Position numbers and translations under genes: made by a program | Notes under the pieces: generated by a model | The model's database searches: none | The model's input: the letters and a program-made list of their open reading frames with translations, nothing else | Told to the model about the DNA's origin: nothing | Part shown: positions 41,361 through 52,251 of the stretch, one piece after another | How the letters are laid out: every line of letters starts with the position of its first letter | Position numbering within the stretch: position 1 is the stretch's first letter | Assembly (NCBI GenBank): GCA_018398585.1 | Contig: JAGTTD010000001.1 | Location: forward strand, 32,377,438 to 32,441,437 | Length of the DNA: 64,000 nucleotides | Direction: 5' to 3' | Origin: Simmondsia chinensis | Taxonomy: Eukaryota; Streptophyta; Magnoliopsida; Caryophyllales; Simmondsiaceae

Positions 41361-41800
41361 TTGCAATATAGTGTGTGATAAAACAAACACTTGTAGGAAT
41401 GTTGATAAGTGGAATTCAGATTTCTACTGAAGAAAAGTTATCCATTACTAGTGTTATTCAAAGCTGTTTGATAACAAGATGACTACCAAATATTATTCAT
41501 ATGTTTGATGTTACTTAAAGTATTTAAATAGCATGTTTTATGTGAATGTAGTTTGAAACCTTTTTTAAATTATCCCAGACTCATGATATATTTTACTGAA
41601 ATAAGTCCAATATATAATTAGTAGCATAATAGTTAAATTATTTGGAAATGATAGCTTTCACATAATACCTCTAATATAATTATAGATCCGACGGTTGAAC
41701 AAAATTTTTAACCTGATGAGTTTAGAAGTTTGGAAATACATTTTAAAATGTTATTACAGTACCAATTATGTGATAATAAAAAAAAAAAATGTGCTAACTT
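41361..41800. other. Unassigned part of the copia-4 leader
   Basis: AT-rich, no coding frame, no repeat found. Confidence 0.4.
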
Positions 41801-42735
41801 AAAATATCAAGTCGGAGCGCTAATTGTTGAATGCTCAATGGCTTCAATTACCAGTCTAGTAGTAGAACAGATGAGCTCTATTACTTGAAGAGGGCCTTTT
41901 TTTTTCGTTTTCCATCTTAACAACAAATTGAAGTATAGGAGAACAAATGCGACTATGCTGCCATGGAGTACCCTTTAGACTTGTATGGATATCTGGGTAA
42001 TAATATACACTTGATTAAGATAATTTGTTAGCCTCCTCAAGAAGCTCTGTCTTATTACCTTAGGGACTAAGGGCGGAACGTTAGGTTAACAATATTTAGC
42101 ATCTCTTATAATAACACACATTAATTTAGAATGGTTCTTATCTGCATTGATAACTCAATGCGACTCCACTAGCAGGGAGTAACAAGTAGATTTGTTGAGT
42201 CATCGTCAAACCCATCATACCAAGGTCTGGTGGAATCTATGCTTCTTTTTCCAAAAATAAAAAAATGGTCCACTAAATTAAAATATTAAGTAGGAGGGAG
42301 GCTAAACAATTTAGCGGTCACGTCTCTTTCACCAATCTAATAGTATAGTAGACGGGCACTACTTTCTTAAGAGGTTTTTTATTTGCAGTGTATGTGGTTA
42401 GACTTCATAATGATAGATTGAAGTATAAAAAAAGAAGTGTGACAATGCTATCATGGAGTACATCGTGCACGTGTATGGAAATCTTGGTAATGGTGTACAC
42501 TTGACTATAGTAATCTATTAGTCTCCCCTATGACCTTTGTCATATCATCTTAGAGGCTAGCGAAGAATGAGAAGTTAAGTATGCCAAGTAAATTTTATAG
42601 AAAAATATATTAATTGAGAATAATTCTGACTCATATTTATTAACTTGATGCAACCTAGGAGTAATGGAAATTTTGGTTAATCATCATTGTATGCATCATA
42701 TAGTAAGAGGTCATATGGTTCACATACAAAGGGCC
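41801..42735 (+). repeat. Tandem duplication of a ~450-bp leader module
   Basis: Copy 1 (about 41801-42242) and copy 2 (about 42279-42735) align throughout: CCATGGAGTACC / TCATGGAGTACA, AATATACACTTGA / GGTGTACACTTGA, and so on. The minus strand of copia-5 at 56826-57265 is a third homologue. No coding frame is conserved between the copies, so a non-coding role in the element RNA is inferred. A T run of more than 20 follows copy 2. Confidence 0.75.
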
Positions 42736-43049
42736 TTTTTTTTTTTTTTTTTTTTTTTTGGTCTAACAAATATAAAAATGGTTCCCATTGTATGTTACAT
42801 GACTTATTTCTACTTTTTTTAGATCAATCATGCTTTTAGTTGTGCATTTTAATCAATATTAGTAGGGAACAATTCTTGCTATGTGCATAGAAAAATGAGT
42901 TGACATTGTACTAGTTCATGAGGAGCACAAGTTTGAGTTCATTGTCCATCTATTCTTGCTATTAAAAAATCAATCGCAAAGAAAGAGCATATTGAATGCT
43001 AACCTAAGGTAATGAGTTCGCTGGGTGATACAATCTGGCACTAGTGTCC
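42736..43049. other. Leader sequence between module and gag
   Basis: T run near 42736-42760, then AT-rich sequence without recognisable content. Confidence 0.4.
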
Positions 43050-43345
43050 CATGGGGTCAAGCACTAGATGCTTGAAATGGAAACTGTAGCTAAGATGCTC
43101 AAACATGTGAAAGAAATATTTGAATGAGTAGGATAGAAAGGCAAGAGAATAGCTCATGGGAAAGATTCCTAACACTAGAATTTCTGAGGGAAGTCCTGGT
43201 CAAGAGCTTGTATTGTTGATAATAGCTTATTTAAGTGAATTGGCTGTTCTTGAAGCAGAGATTGATTGTCAATCTCAATAGGGGATAATCTTGAGCTCTT
43301 TTTTGAGCTGTTTTTACACAATTTAGGTTAAAACAAAATGAATAA
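43050..43345 (+). pseudogene. copia-4 gag fragment
   Basis: One frame reads ETVAKMLKHVKEIF near 43080-43122, aligning with ETVAEMIKHLKEMF of copia-5 gag. Shifted frames continue with sequence like the copia-5 motifs RQELM and LSQLEILGAKIDSQ, up to FTQFRL near 43330. Several stops and frameshifts; no product possible. Confidence 0.65.
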
Positions 43346-43400
43346 TAAGGTCGAATTGATTAAAGAGACGCAAGTAGTAAAAAGCGTCATTAGAGGTAAG

Positions 43401-43980
43401 AAAAGTGTTTGTTTAGCCCAGACATATATCTCATGGGATAATAAAGCCATAAGCATAAAATGAAAGCATATGAAATGACATATTTGCTAATGTAGCAAGT
43501 ATGATTAAAGTTTCTTTCATTTCCAAAAAGAATGAACATTAGAAAGAGACATTGCCAAAGGTACATAGCTACTCTTCTTGACAAGATTGGAAGCCGTCAA
43601 GACAAGGTATGTCATATCTTGTGTGCCTAAATCATGATATGTTGATAGTCCACAAAGTTCCTGATGCGTGGACTAAAGGTCAACAAATCATATCTTCAAG
43701 ATATTGCAGAGTGTTAAACTAACTATGAGGTTGCTTCTAGGGTCATAGATTCAAAGATCTAGGTGTTGTAATATTGCGATTAAAGGGTAACAATTTGAGT
43801 TGGAAATAGAGTTTTAATTTCGATGAACTATTTTTATGTTCCTTATTTTGTTAGAAATTTGCCTTTTATTTTTTGTTAGGTTCTAATATTTTCTGTTATT
43901 TTTAGAATACATATTGGGTAAATAAAAAAAAATGTTTATTTGCAAAATACGTTGGAAGATAGTTTTGCTTAACAATCAAA
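43401..43980. other. Unassigned stretch between copia-4 and LINE
   Basis: No recognised protein. AT-rich, with TGTTAGAAATTT-like and TGTTAGGTTC words near 43850-43880 that may be LTR debris. Confidence 0.4.
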
Positions 43981-45300
43981 ACTATTGTATTAGATAGTGC
44001 CGGGGGTTTGGATGGTGCCTCTCGGCCAACAGAGGCAAGGGCTGCGAATCTCGGAGTTTTCAATCTTATTCATCCCTTTTCTCGTGTGTGGAATGTTGAT
44101 CTTCTCCAGAGGTTATTCCCCTGTGACATCGTGAATATTATTAGATGTATCCCTATCTCTAACCTGTCTATTAAAGACCGTTTGATTTGGAATTTTGATG
44201 TGAAGGGCTATGACCATGTTAAACAAGGCTATGCTTTGTGGTGCAGGTCTAGTCCTCACCTTGATGGAAGTCTTCAGGCTTCTACATTGGATTTCCCAGA
44301 AAAGAAGTGTCTTGGCCGGCTATTGAATGCCTCAGTGCCCCCTTGCCTTAGCTTTTTATTTTGGAGACTCCTTGTTGATGCTATTCCATCCAATATGAAT
44401 CTGGTCAGGAGAATCCGCAACGTGCCCGTGACTTATCCTCGATGTAATTCAGCTCCTAAGTCTTCTGACTATATCTTGTTCTTTGCCCAATTGCTCGAGC
44501 CATTTGGTTTGTTTCTGAGGTTGGTTTTGGGCCATTCACGAAGGGTTTTTGTGGTTTCATTGTTGGTGGGATGTTGTGGTGTTGACATTTTTGGATGATC
44601 TTATTAAAATCATTTTTTTGTGTTGGTGGATTTGGAAATCTAGATGCAGATTTGTCTTTGATGAGTACCAGGAAGATCCGAAGTGGGTGGCCGATCGAGC
44701 TCTTTTTGAAGCCCTCGAAGCTGTTGATGAGATGCATAGTGGCCCTTCTCCTTGCCGTTCTACTATTGGTCATCCATAGCTCTAGGCTAGACTGATTGTG
44801 GGTTGGTTCAAGGTCAACGTTGACGCCAGCTGGATGTCTCCCTCGATGGCCGTGGGTATGGCTGTGGTGGTGCGAGACGACCGGGCTATGGTCCGCTATG
44901 GTTGGTGTGGGTCTTCCTTTGACTCTTTGCCTCGGGTGGACGAGTGCTTGTCTCTTTGGGCTGCCTAATGCCTCGCTTCCCAGATCGGTCTGAGCAAGGT
45001 TATCTTCAAGTGGGATTGTCAGGAAGTGGTGAAAATTCTTGTCAATGAGGATCGGCCCCCAATTGATATTTCTGCTATTGTTGAGGATATTAGATGTATA
45101 TGTTTGTCTTATGTTTCTTTTTGTTTTTCTTGGTGTTGTAGAACTGTCAATGAGGCTGCCTATGTAGTGGCTCAGTTACATAATTTGGGAGCCTGTTCCC
45201 ATGATTGGGTGGACTTTCCTCCCCCTTCCTTTTTGTTTGTTGTGAATTTTGATCGTATTTTATAAAGCGCTTTCGGGCTATTTTGTCCAAAAAAAGACAT
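43981..45300 (+). mobile_element. L1-type LINE, 5'-truncated
   Basis: Flanked by a ~19-bp direct repeat (GTTTTGCTTAACAATCAAA at 43962-43980, GGTTTCGCTTAACAATTAAA at 45301-45320) with few mismatches: the target duplication. The element ends TTTCGGGCTATTTTGTCC followed by a short A run. Only the C-terminal part of ORF2 remains. Confidence 0.9.
44008..45265 (+). pseudogene. LINE ORF2 C-terminal part: zf-RVT and RNase H-like
   Basis: First part: WNVDLLQRLFPCDIVNII, then DRLIWNFDVKGYDHVKQGY, then CLSFLFWRLLVDAIPSN, typical of the region after the RT of plant LINEs (zf-RVT). Frameshifts near 44460-44560 follow. The last part has NVDASWMSPSMAVGMAVV (RNase H first Asp) near 44820-44875, a stop near 44967, FKWDCQEVVKILVN near 45010 and RTVNEAAYVVAQ near 45140. 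The original RT and endonuclease are absent. Confidence 0.85.
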
Positions 45301-45320
45301 GGTTTCGCTTAACAATTAAA

Positions 45321-48300
45321 GAAACGTTTACTTATGTTAAATTGGTTATTAGAAAGTGCTTTAAAGGTACTAAAACTACCAAAAACTTCACATTTGCATT
45401 GTATTTGATACAATTATGTAAAACGTGAAAAGTCATTAATATATATAAAAAATGTATTTTAAATTTCTACCTAATGAGATAGGAGATTGTCGTACATTAG
45501 AAGGAACAATGTTAATAGTGCATTAGTTTAATGCAAACCAAGCTCAAAAGGTAAACCTTTAGGCCTTGTTTGAGGGCATAAAACAATTTTCATTTTCCAT
45601 TTCTACTTTTGCATTTCATCTCTAGTTTTCCTTTTTTATTTTCCATTTGGAAAAAATGTTTAGAAGTTGAAAATCATTAACGGCTTTCCAATAGAGAAAA
45701 TAGGAAAATTTGTTTAAGTGATTCCACATTTTAAATTTTCTAAAAAATGCAAAATTGTAGACTAATTGATCCAAATGCAAAACAATTAAGCTTATTGATC
45801 CAAAAATGATTCATCTATTCTGTTCATGAAAACTTGGATATTGATTCAAGTACATGTATCACTTTTTGATACACAATTCTAAATTATAGACTAGCTGCTC
45901 ATACTGCTTAATTGCATACAAAGAATAACAATAATTCATTGTTTTATTATACAAATCTAGCATACCCATACAAGATGCTGACTTTTGCATTTTTAGTACA
46001 TTTTCACCTTTATGTTGTCTTATACAAAGAGAATATCATTCTCATTATGGATGGTAAATTATAAAGAGAAAAGAAGTTCCCTAAGCGAGCTTCACTTTAA
46101 AACTTAGGAACCAAGACTTAAGTAGGCCAAAAGCTCGCTCTATTATGTTTCACAGAGGGGAATGCCTTTAAACATGGTCCTCTTATGTGTCTTTTGCCTT
46201 GAAGGCTGGTTGTGGGTCGGAGGTTAGAAATGATGGCAAGGGCCTAAGAATGTGAGAGAAACAGAAAGGTTGGAGTGAAGAAAAAGAGAAAGACTAGAAG
46301 GCTGAGAGTAAGAGTGAATGAAGAAACCTCTGAGGAACATAGAGATGAAAATTTTTGGGGAAAAAAAAAATTCAAACAATTTTCTAAAAAACTAGGCTTC
46401 TAAACAATTTAGATTTTACAATAGGAGTGACAAACACTAGAATGGGAAATAACACAACGCTTATAGGGAGTAGCTAATGCTATGACCTAAATGGTCGAGT
46501 TGTTAATGCCATGGTGCTCTCGAGCCAGAAGGACTTTGAGCCATGTTAATAAACTATAGAACATATCAGTATTATGTACCTAAATTAGCTATGTCCTTTT
46601 AACCTTGTCCTTAACACAGTAGAAACAAGTGGAAAATTCCATAATACAATTGTTGCCATGACACCATTGTTTAACATAAAGTATTTGTGTATATGAATTG
46701 GAAGTAGCATGAACGATTAAGGGATTGGGGACGAGAGCTTGTTTGAGCTAAATAGTAGTTCACATACATAAAAGGCAATAAAACACCATCACCTGTAATA
46801 ATTGTTTTAGGACCATAAGAAGCTTGAAAATAGTGAATTTATACCTGGGTTGTGTTTCATACAGTTAGATGCTTTAGAGTTAGGATACCTGTTCTAATTA
46901 ACTTAGTTTTACCAATAGATAGAGTGCACAAGGATTGAGAAAGGTGGTAAGATGATGTTTGCACATGCCGGTGAAGACATTTACCACACTATATCCACTT
47001 TGATTATGGATCTGGAAAAGGAGAGATTCAAGGTCGAGTAAAATGTAATTGAGTGACCGAAGAAGTTACTTTTAGGCCTTAACCAAGGTGAGGGGTGAAG
47101 TGGAGAAGTGCCAACAATAGATGAATTTAGAAGTTGAAGATTAATAGAACCTAATCAATTTTGCAGAATTTGTCCTTGACAACCTGTTCTCCTTCCACCA
47201 CCACCTCAATGGCTATTATTATGCCCATGACCACATTTTCCGTGCCCACCGCAAAAGCCCCAGTTCCAACCTTGGCTGATCACACCGTGCACTACGAGTG
47301 CAGGACTTTAATCACAGGCAAATCGCCCATAAAAGCAACTGAGCAATTTCTTCATTAAAGAAGACAATATTTTGTTCCTAAAATGCTGGGGGCAAGGAAA
47401 ATTTCTCTTTAAATTTGGAAAAAGTGCTAAATTTGGAATGTTATCCAACAAGAAATAGTAAATTAATTAATCACTAGAGACCAAAGAGTCAATAGCGATA
47501 AATTGACTATTGATTTGAGTTCACTAAGATAGAATCCATGGACTTGCCATATTTCCGATAAAGGTCAAGCAAGGTATGAAGATCAAATGCATTGGCCATA
47601 CAATCGTCTCACAATTTTTTGGCCAAAGAATCTCACATGACTTTTGATCTGAGTTGAAGAATGACAGCGATAAGAATGGGACGGGCATAAGTAGCAGCAA
47701 TACAAGTGTCTATGCTTTGGTCTAATGCAGTCCATGTTATATTTTGGATTAATTGAATAAATCAAGAATTTATGAGAATATACAGAGGGGGATAAGAGGA
47801 GCCATCGACTTAACCTAAAACCTCATATGAGATAAGTATCATATCAAAATATTTGTGTCAGATTAGATAATTAATATAATTTTCTAGTTTTATTTTTAAA
47901 ATTAGATGTGGGAAAACTATGGAAGATGGTATAGGGGACACCTATGAGCTTTGGCCAAGCGTTTTAGGTGACACCATTCCTATTGCCACCATGGCAAAAG
48001 TTACAAGAAGTGTCACAGAGTGAGACACATTGGAAAGTGAGTCAGGGAAAGATATGAATGAGGGGAGAGGGGACGAGGAGGTATGCTCAAGAAAGGAGGA
48101 AATCATTGGAATATTTCAAAATATTCCCTAAATTAATTAAAATAATGCAACAAAAAAGTATAAATCTAAGGATATCTACTATAGTATGCTCATAATGACA
48201 TAAAAAATGTAAAAAAACAAACATATTAATCATACATGAAAGTGTGAAAAAAATAAAATCATAAAAAGAAAAATATAGAAAGTTCACCTAAACAGAAGGC

Positions 48301-49264
48301 CAAAATGGCGCCAATCAGAAACTCTTGAGCTCGCAAAACCTTTTTTACAGCCTTTGCAAAACACCCTAGGTGTGGCCTTCGAATTAAATTAACTTCGAAA
48401 TAGTTTTAATAGAAAATTCTTCCTTTTAACTTTTCAAGATAAAAAATAAAATTTTTAGAAAAATTGGATACTAAACCCTAATCTAATTCCTCTATTATAG
48501 AGTTCAGGATAGTACAACCTGAGAGACATGGTGTCCGAGGTGTGCAGTCTTCATGTGTGTTGTGTGGCTCTACTCATGAGTCTTGCAACCATCTTTTTTT
48601 TCAACTATTCCTTCTCAACATCTATTTGGGGTAGAGTTGTTGTGTGCACGTTAATTGCCTTGCCCATGAACCCATGGTGTGAGCAGTTGGCTTGGGCTTC
48701 TAGGCGTCTAAAGGAGGGAGTGGTTTCATCATTCCATTTTTCATCTTTGCCTTTTGTTTGCTTTATTCTGCTTCAAGTTCTATGTGTGTGGTTGCCGTAA
48801 ATGTGAAAACAAAACAAATGTGCAAAAGGAACTCACTTCGACTAGGGAGTGAGCCTAATTATGAACTGCACGTCTTTGACCTCAACCACTCACTACTCTC
48901 GGAGAAAAGTGGTGATATGCTGGTGTATCTGATTCCGGTTATATCATGAGTTTTGCTTATGCTTCAAATAAGAAGACTTTTTTAAATATTTTTGTGGATT
49001 TTTATGTATTTTTAGGACATAAAAAGTAAAGAATATGGATCTAACTCAAGTGACAATTACAGTGATGGAGCAGGGCCTCAGACTCTTTCTTCATACACTT
49101 AAAAGTCAGGAACTGAGATGGAGAAAAACCCAAAAGCTCACTAGTCCACTTATAAGCTAGAGTTAATTAGGCTTTTATGCCTGGCACCTTTGACTTATAA
49201 TAACTAGAATGAGTTTAGTCTAACAAGATTAACATGGAGAAAACCATATTCATGTCATTGGATT
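45321..49264. other. Long unassigned stretch
   Basis: About 3.9 kb with no frame I trust. GGCCTTGTTTGAGGGC at 45562 looks like a MITE start, but no partner end was found. Short zinc-knuckle-like or gag-like scraps (for example near 47960-48010) are too weak to call. This is probably very old element debris. Confidence 0.45.
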
Positions 49265-49502
49265 AGGACCAACGCAATCAAGGGACAAGCCTTGGCCGTC
49301 AAAGCTCTAATCAATGGCACGAGCCTAAGTTCACCTGACTTATCAAGCAGTGACAGTAGTGTTAAGGCCAACGCAATCAAGGGTCAAGCCATGGCAGCCA
49401 ATATCTTAAACTAAAGCCTCAAATCTCAACTTGATGATTTGTGGGAACAGATTAAAACTGGAAAGTCATATACGAAACCTGAGAAATTATATTATAATGG
49501 AG
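49265..49502 (+). pseudogene. Exon-like segment with duplicated peptide and splice donor
   Basis: One frame reads TNAIKGQALAVKALINGTSL, later KANAIKGQAMAANILN, then a TAA (about 49412-49414), and after it SLKSQLDDLWEQIKTGKSY and EKLYYNGG. It ends at GGAG|GTAAGT, a strong donor. The repeated NAIKGQA peptide corresponds to a 27-bp direct DNA repeat (about 49268 and 49366). I do not recognise the protein. Coding is inferred from the ~80-codon frame with a single stop and the donor. Confidence 0.35.
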
Positions 49503-50286
49503 GTAAGTACATCAGAGATCTACGTTATGCTATGCTAGCTATGTTATGCTACTCTTAGGGAAAAAGCACCAATTCACTGTAAAAGAAAACTTGAAGAAGT
49601 TTTGTAATGAGTGTGTGTATTACTTTGGACTGATGCGGAGTCCTTTATTTATAGAAAACTAAAAATAACGGCTGCTTCTATTTCTGCGACAACTTCACCC
49701 ACGTCTGGCCACTAAGCTTCTTCTTTGTGTGCCAATATTTAATGAACATGTCTTGAATTCAGTATTGGAGGGAAAATATTGGTGCCTAAGCCGTAATCTT
49801 AATGGAAGTCCCTTCTAGAAACTCCACGTTTCCTTGATTTAGCATTACGCCTAAGTAACTGAAATTACCCTCCAAGTAACTGCCTTGAGCCTAAAAACTG
49901 ATTTCTTGCGGCCTTACGAATAGCCCCTCGAGCTCAAGCTCACTTCACCTCTCAACCATCTCGAGCCTCGAGTAGTTGATACCCTTATCTAGGGTAATAA
50001 TTGTCTTAGGATGCTAGGCTCCAGACGCAGTTATCTCAGCACCTGAAGGCTTAATTCCCCTCTAGGGAAGCCTCATGTGTTAAGCATGTAGCACTTTGCC
50101 CAAAACGGCATCATCCCGGCCCTTTAAAATTTTGGAGTAAACAAACGGCCTGCCCCCTTTTAGCTGTTGGTAAATTTAAATTTAAAACATGTTGAAAAAA
50201 AAAAAGGTCTGCGTGATTTGACCCTCAACTACTACAGGGAGCTCGAGAGAACACTATACGTCACTTGCTTTTCCTTCTCGCGTGTC
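49503..50286. other. Non-coding stretch before the PMD gene relic
   Basis: Minus strand has CTATAAATAAAGGACTCCG near 49645, a TATA-like promoter pointing left. The rest is unassigned. Confidence 0.4.
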
Positions 50287-50294
50287 TATAAGTA
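50287..50294 (+). promoter_or_regulatory. TATA box of the PMD gene relic
   Basis: TATAAGTA about 150 bp upstream of the ATG at 50445, followed by a T/C-rich leader, the usual plant arrangement. Confidence 0.4.
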
Positions 50295-50444
50295 TGACAA
50301 TTAGGACTTGAGTTCTTCACTTTCTTGCTGTGGTCTGTCTCTTTGTTGTCATCAAGTGCTTCTGCAAATTCTTGTCTTTGTTCTTGAATCACTGAATTAT
50401 TGACTCAATCTACTCTTACTCCTTTGCTTCGTTCTGATTTAACA

Positions 50445-52251
50445 ATGGCACAAATCTCATTCTCCATCTCTGCTCCACCTCCTCAGGCAGACAACCCTAT
50501 TGAGCAATTGACATGCTTTCTTAAATTTGTCCCTTTAATCATCTCTAATGTTCTTCAAAGGCCAATTGATCTCAACATTATCAAGGAGGATCTTTCTTGG
50601 TTGTCAGAAAATGATCTTTCATCAAACTTGCCATCTTATGCCCTAGGGCCAATCTTTGACCCATCCCACGATGTTCCAAGTTAACAGGGATTGTTTCCAG
50701 ATATTGACGGGTCTCTTGTTCTTCATGCAGTCTCTTCAGGTCATTCTTAGAGAGGCAGGCACATTTACAAGGAAGCAGTGCCCTTTAATAGATATTTCTA
50801 ACCAAGCAATACCCTAAATGGGTAGATGGTCTGATGATGAACTATGGTGAGAAATGGGAGCATCTTCGTATTTATGAAGCCATTAGGATTCCTACCATCA
50901 CCCTAAGGTATGATTTCCCCATTGTAACAACAGTAATTTGCTGCTGGAATACCTGTTATAACGCTTTTGTCCTCTCTGAGGGCTTCTTAGGCATCACTCC
51001 AGAGGACATGGCGGCCCTAACAGGTCTTTTCTCTGGGGAGAAGAGTTGCCTCTCGATTCTTTTGTTTCTTCAAAGGCTGAAGCTTTTCCCCCTCCTTCTC
51101 TACTATAGACTTGCCTAGAGATTATAAGTCTTTTGTTAAAAAATTTGTAACAGAGGCTCATGACTTTGGGTTAGGTTCCATAGAGCAAGAAGTGTGCTTC
51201 TACCTGTTTTGGTTGAATAAGTTTTTCTTTGTAAACTCTTCTAACCTAGTCCTTAAGTTCCTTAGGACCATGGCCATCAACCTAGCTTTTAGTAGTGGCC
51301 CTTTTATCCTTGGGACCATTGTTTTCGGCCCAGGTATATGATTGCCTCAAAGACATCATAGCCATAAACTATGTTATCCATGTAGGTGGTCTTTTGTGGT
51401 TGGTCCAGCTTTGAGCCCAAGTCTAATTCCTTAAACTCTGCCCTCGAGGTCCTTATGCTCCCATAAGGGGGAGGGGGGGGGGGGGGGGGTTTTCTTGTTT
51501 TGGTGAGCTGTTTTCTCGCTGTGAGGTCCAACCGCCTTTAGGATGGTCATTTGACCAATGCCCAGAGAGATTGATGTCCCCTCGAGATAGGCAAGGACTC
51601 AATGGACTCCTTTCAAGAGAAGTAATCATGGTTCTAAATGGTTCACGAAACTGGACCTTCACAATGATGTCTTAGTGTACATCAACTCCCAAATCTAGCA
51701 AGCATCTTATGCCCTAAAGGTTTGTTCTTATATTACCACACTCACCCTGGTGTAGAAACATATAAGCTTGAGTTGTTTGCCCGGCAATTTGTTACAATCC
51801 AAGATATACCTTTTCCAAGCGTAAGGACTAAGAATCTCTAGTGGGCAAAGAGGACTTCTCTTCAACCTGCTCGGCTTGCAGAGCTTCGTGACCTGAATCA
51901 GAAAATCAAATCCCTTTATGGGTTCCCTGTGGCATGTTGGTACATTCCATTTGCCATGCCACGTTTTTTTTGCTTGGTATCAAGCCTATTGGTCCTCCTC
52001 GGAGGCCAGAAGCACCAATCAGTGTTTTATGCCCTTGTCTGAGCTCGTAGGTCCTAGCTTAGGAAGAAGCCAGCCAATCAGCATCAGGGCAACCTTATAG
52101 AAGGAACGGTCAGGTAAACAACCACTTTTGAAGCATGCTTCAGTCTTTTTAGTGGTTTGAACGAAGAGTGATCTCTATTTGTTTCTTTTTGTAGCAATTG
52201 TCCAGGCAACTCCCAGGAGTGTTAGGACTGAGAGCTGTACTCAGATGCTGC
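50445..52251 (+). pseudogene. Plant mobile domain (PMD) gene relic
   Basis: ATG at 50445 opens MAQISFSISAPPPQADNPIE and stops after 80 codons. Downstream pieces in shifted frames carry the PMD fold: RIPTITLRYDFP and GITPEDMAALTGLF (50900-51040), EQEVCFYLFWLNKFFF (51180-51225), GPFILGTI (51300), GGLLWLVQL (51385-51412), then LELFARQFVTIQDIPFPS and YGFPVACWYIPFAMP (51760-51960). A good intron lies near the end: donor CAG|GTAAAC at about 52112, acceptor TTTTTGTAG at 52194. PMD proteins occur in plant silencing factors and in several transposon families. The copy is broken by many shifts and cut by copia-5 at 52252. Confidence 0.7.

Larger units (their letters stand above)
40044..43400 (+). mobile_element. 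copia-4 remains: 5' LTR, leader and gag fragment
   Basis: LTR 40044-41045 (containing a TRIM), a primer site, a long leader with a doubled ~450-bp module, and a decayed gag. LTR ends, leader module and gag are all related to copia-5, so they belong to one family. No pol or 3' LTR was recognised. The leader has also taken up a 5S-derived sequence and a LINE tail. Confidence 0.75.

Noticed and set aside
41068..41386. Cys/Phe-rich hydrophobic minus-strand frames that look like membrane peptides
   Set aside because: They are the T/C-rich 3' end of a LINE read through; no start context and no conservation expected.
44456..44773. 105-codon minus-strand frame opposite the LINE
   Set aside because: Antisense shadow of the LINE ORF2 tail.
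45562..46440. MITE starting GGCCTTGTTTGAGGGC
   Set aside because: No convincing inverted end or target duplication found on the right side.
47930..48010. Zinc-knuckle-like CHHGKSYKKCHRVRHIGK
   Set aside because: Spacing and missing Cys do not meet CX2CX4HX4C, and no gag motifs surround it.
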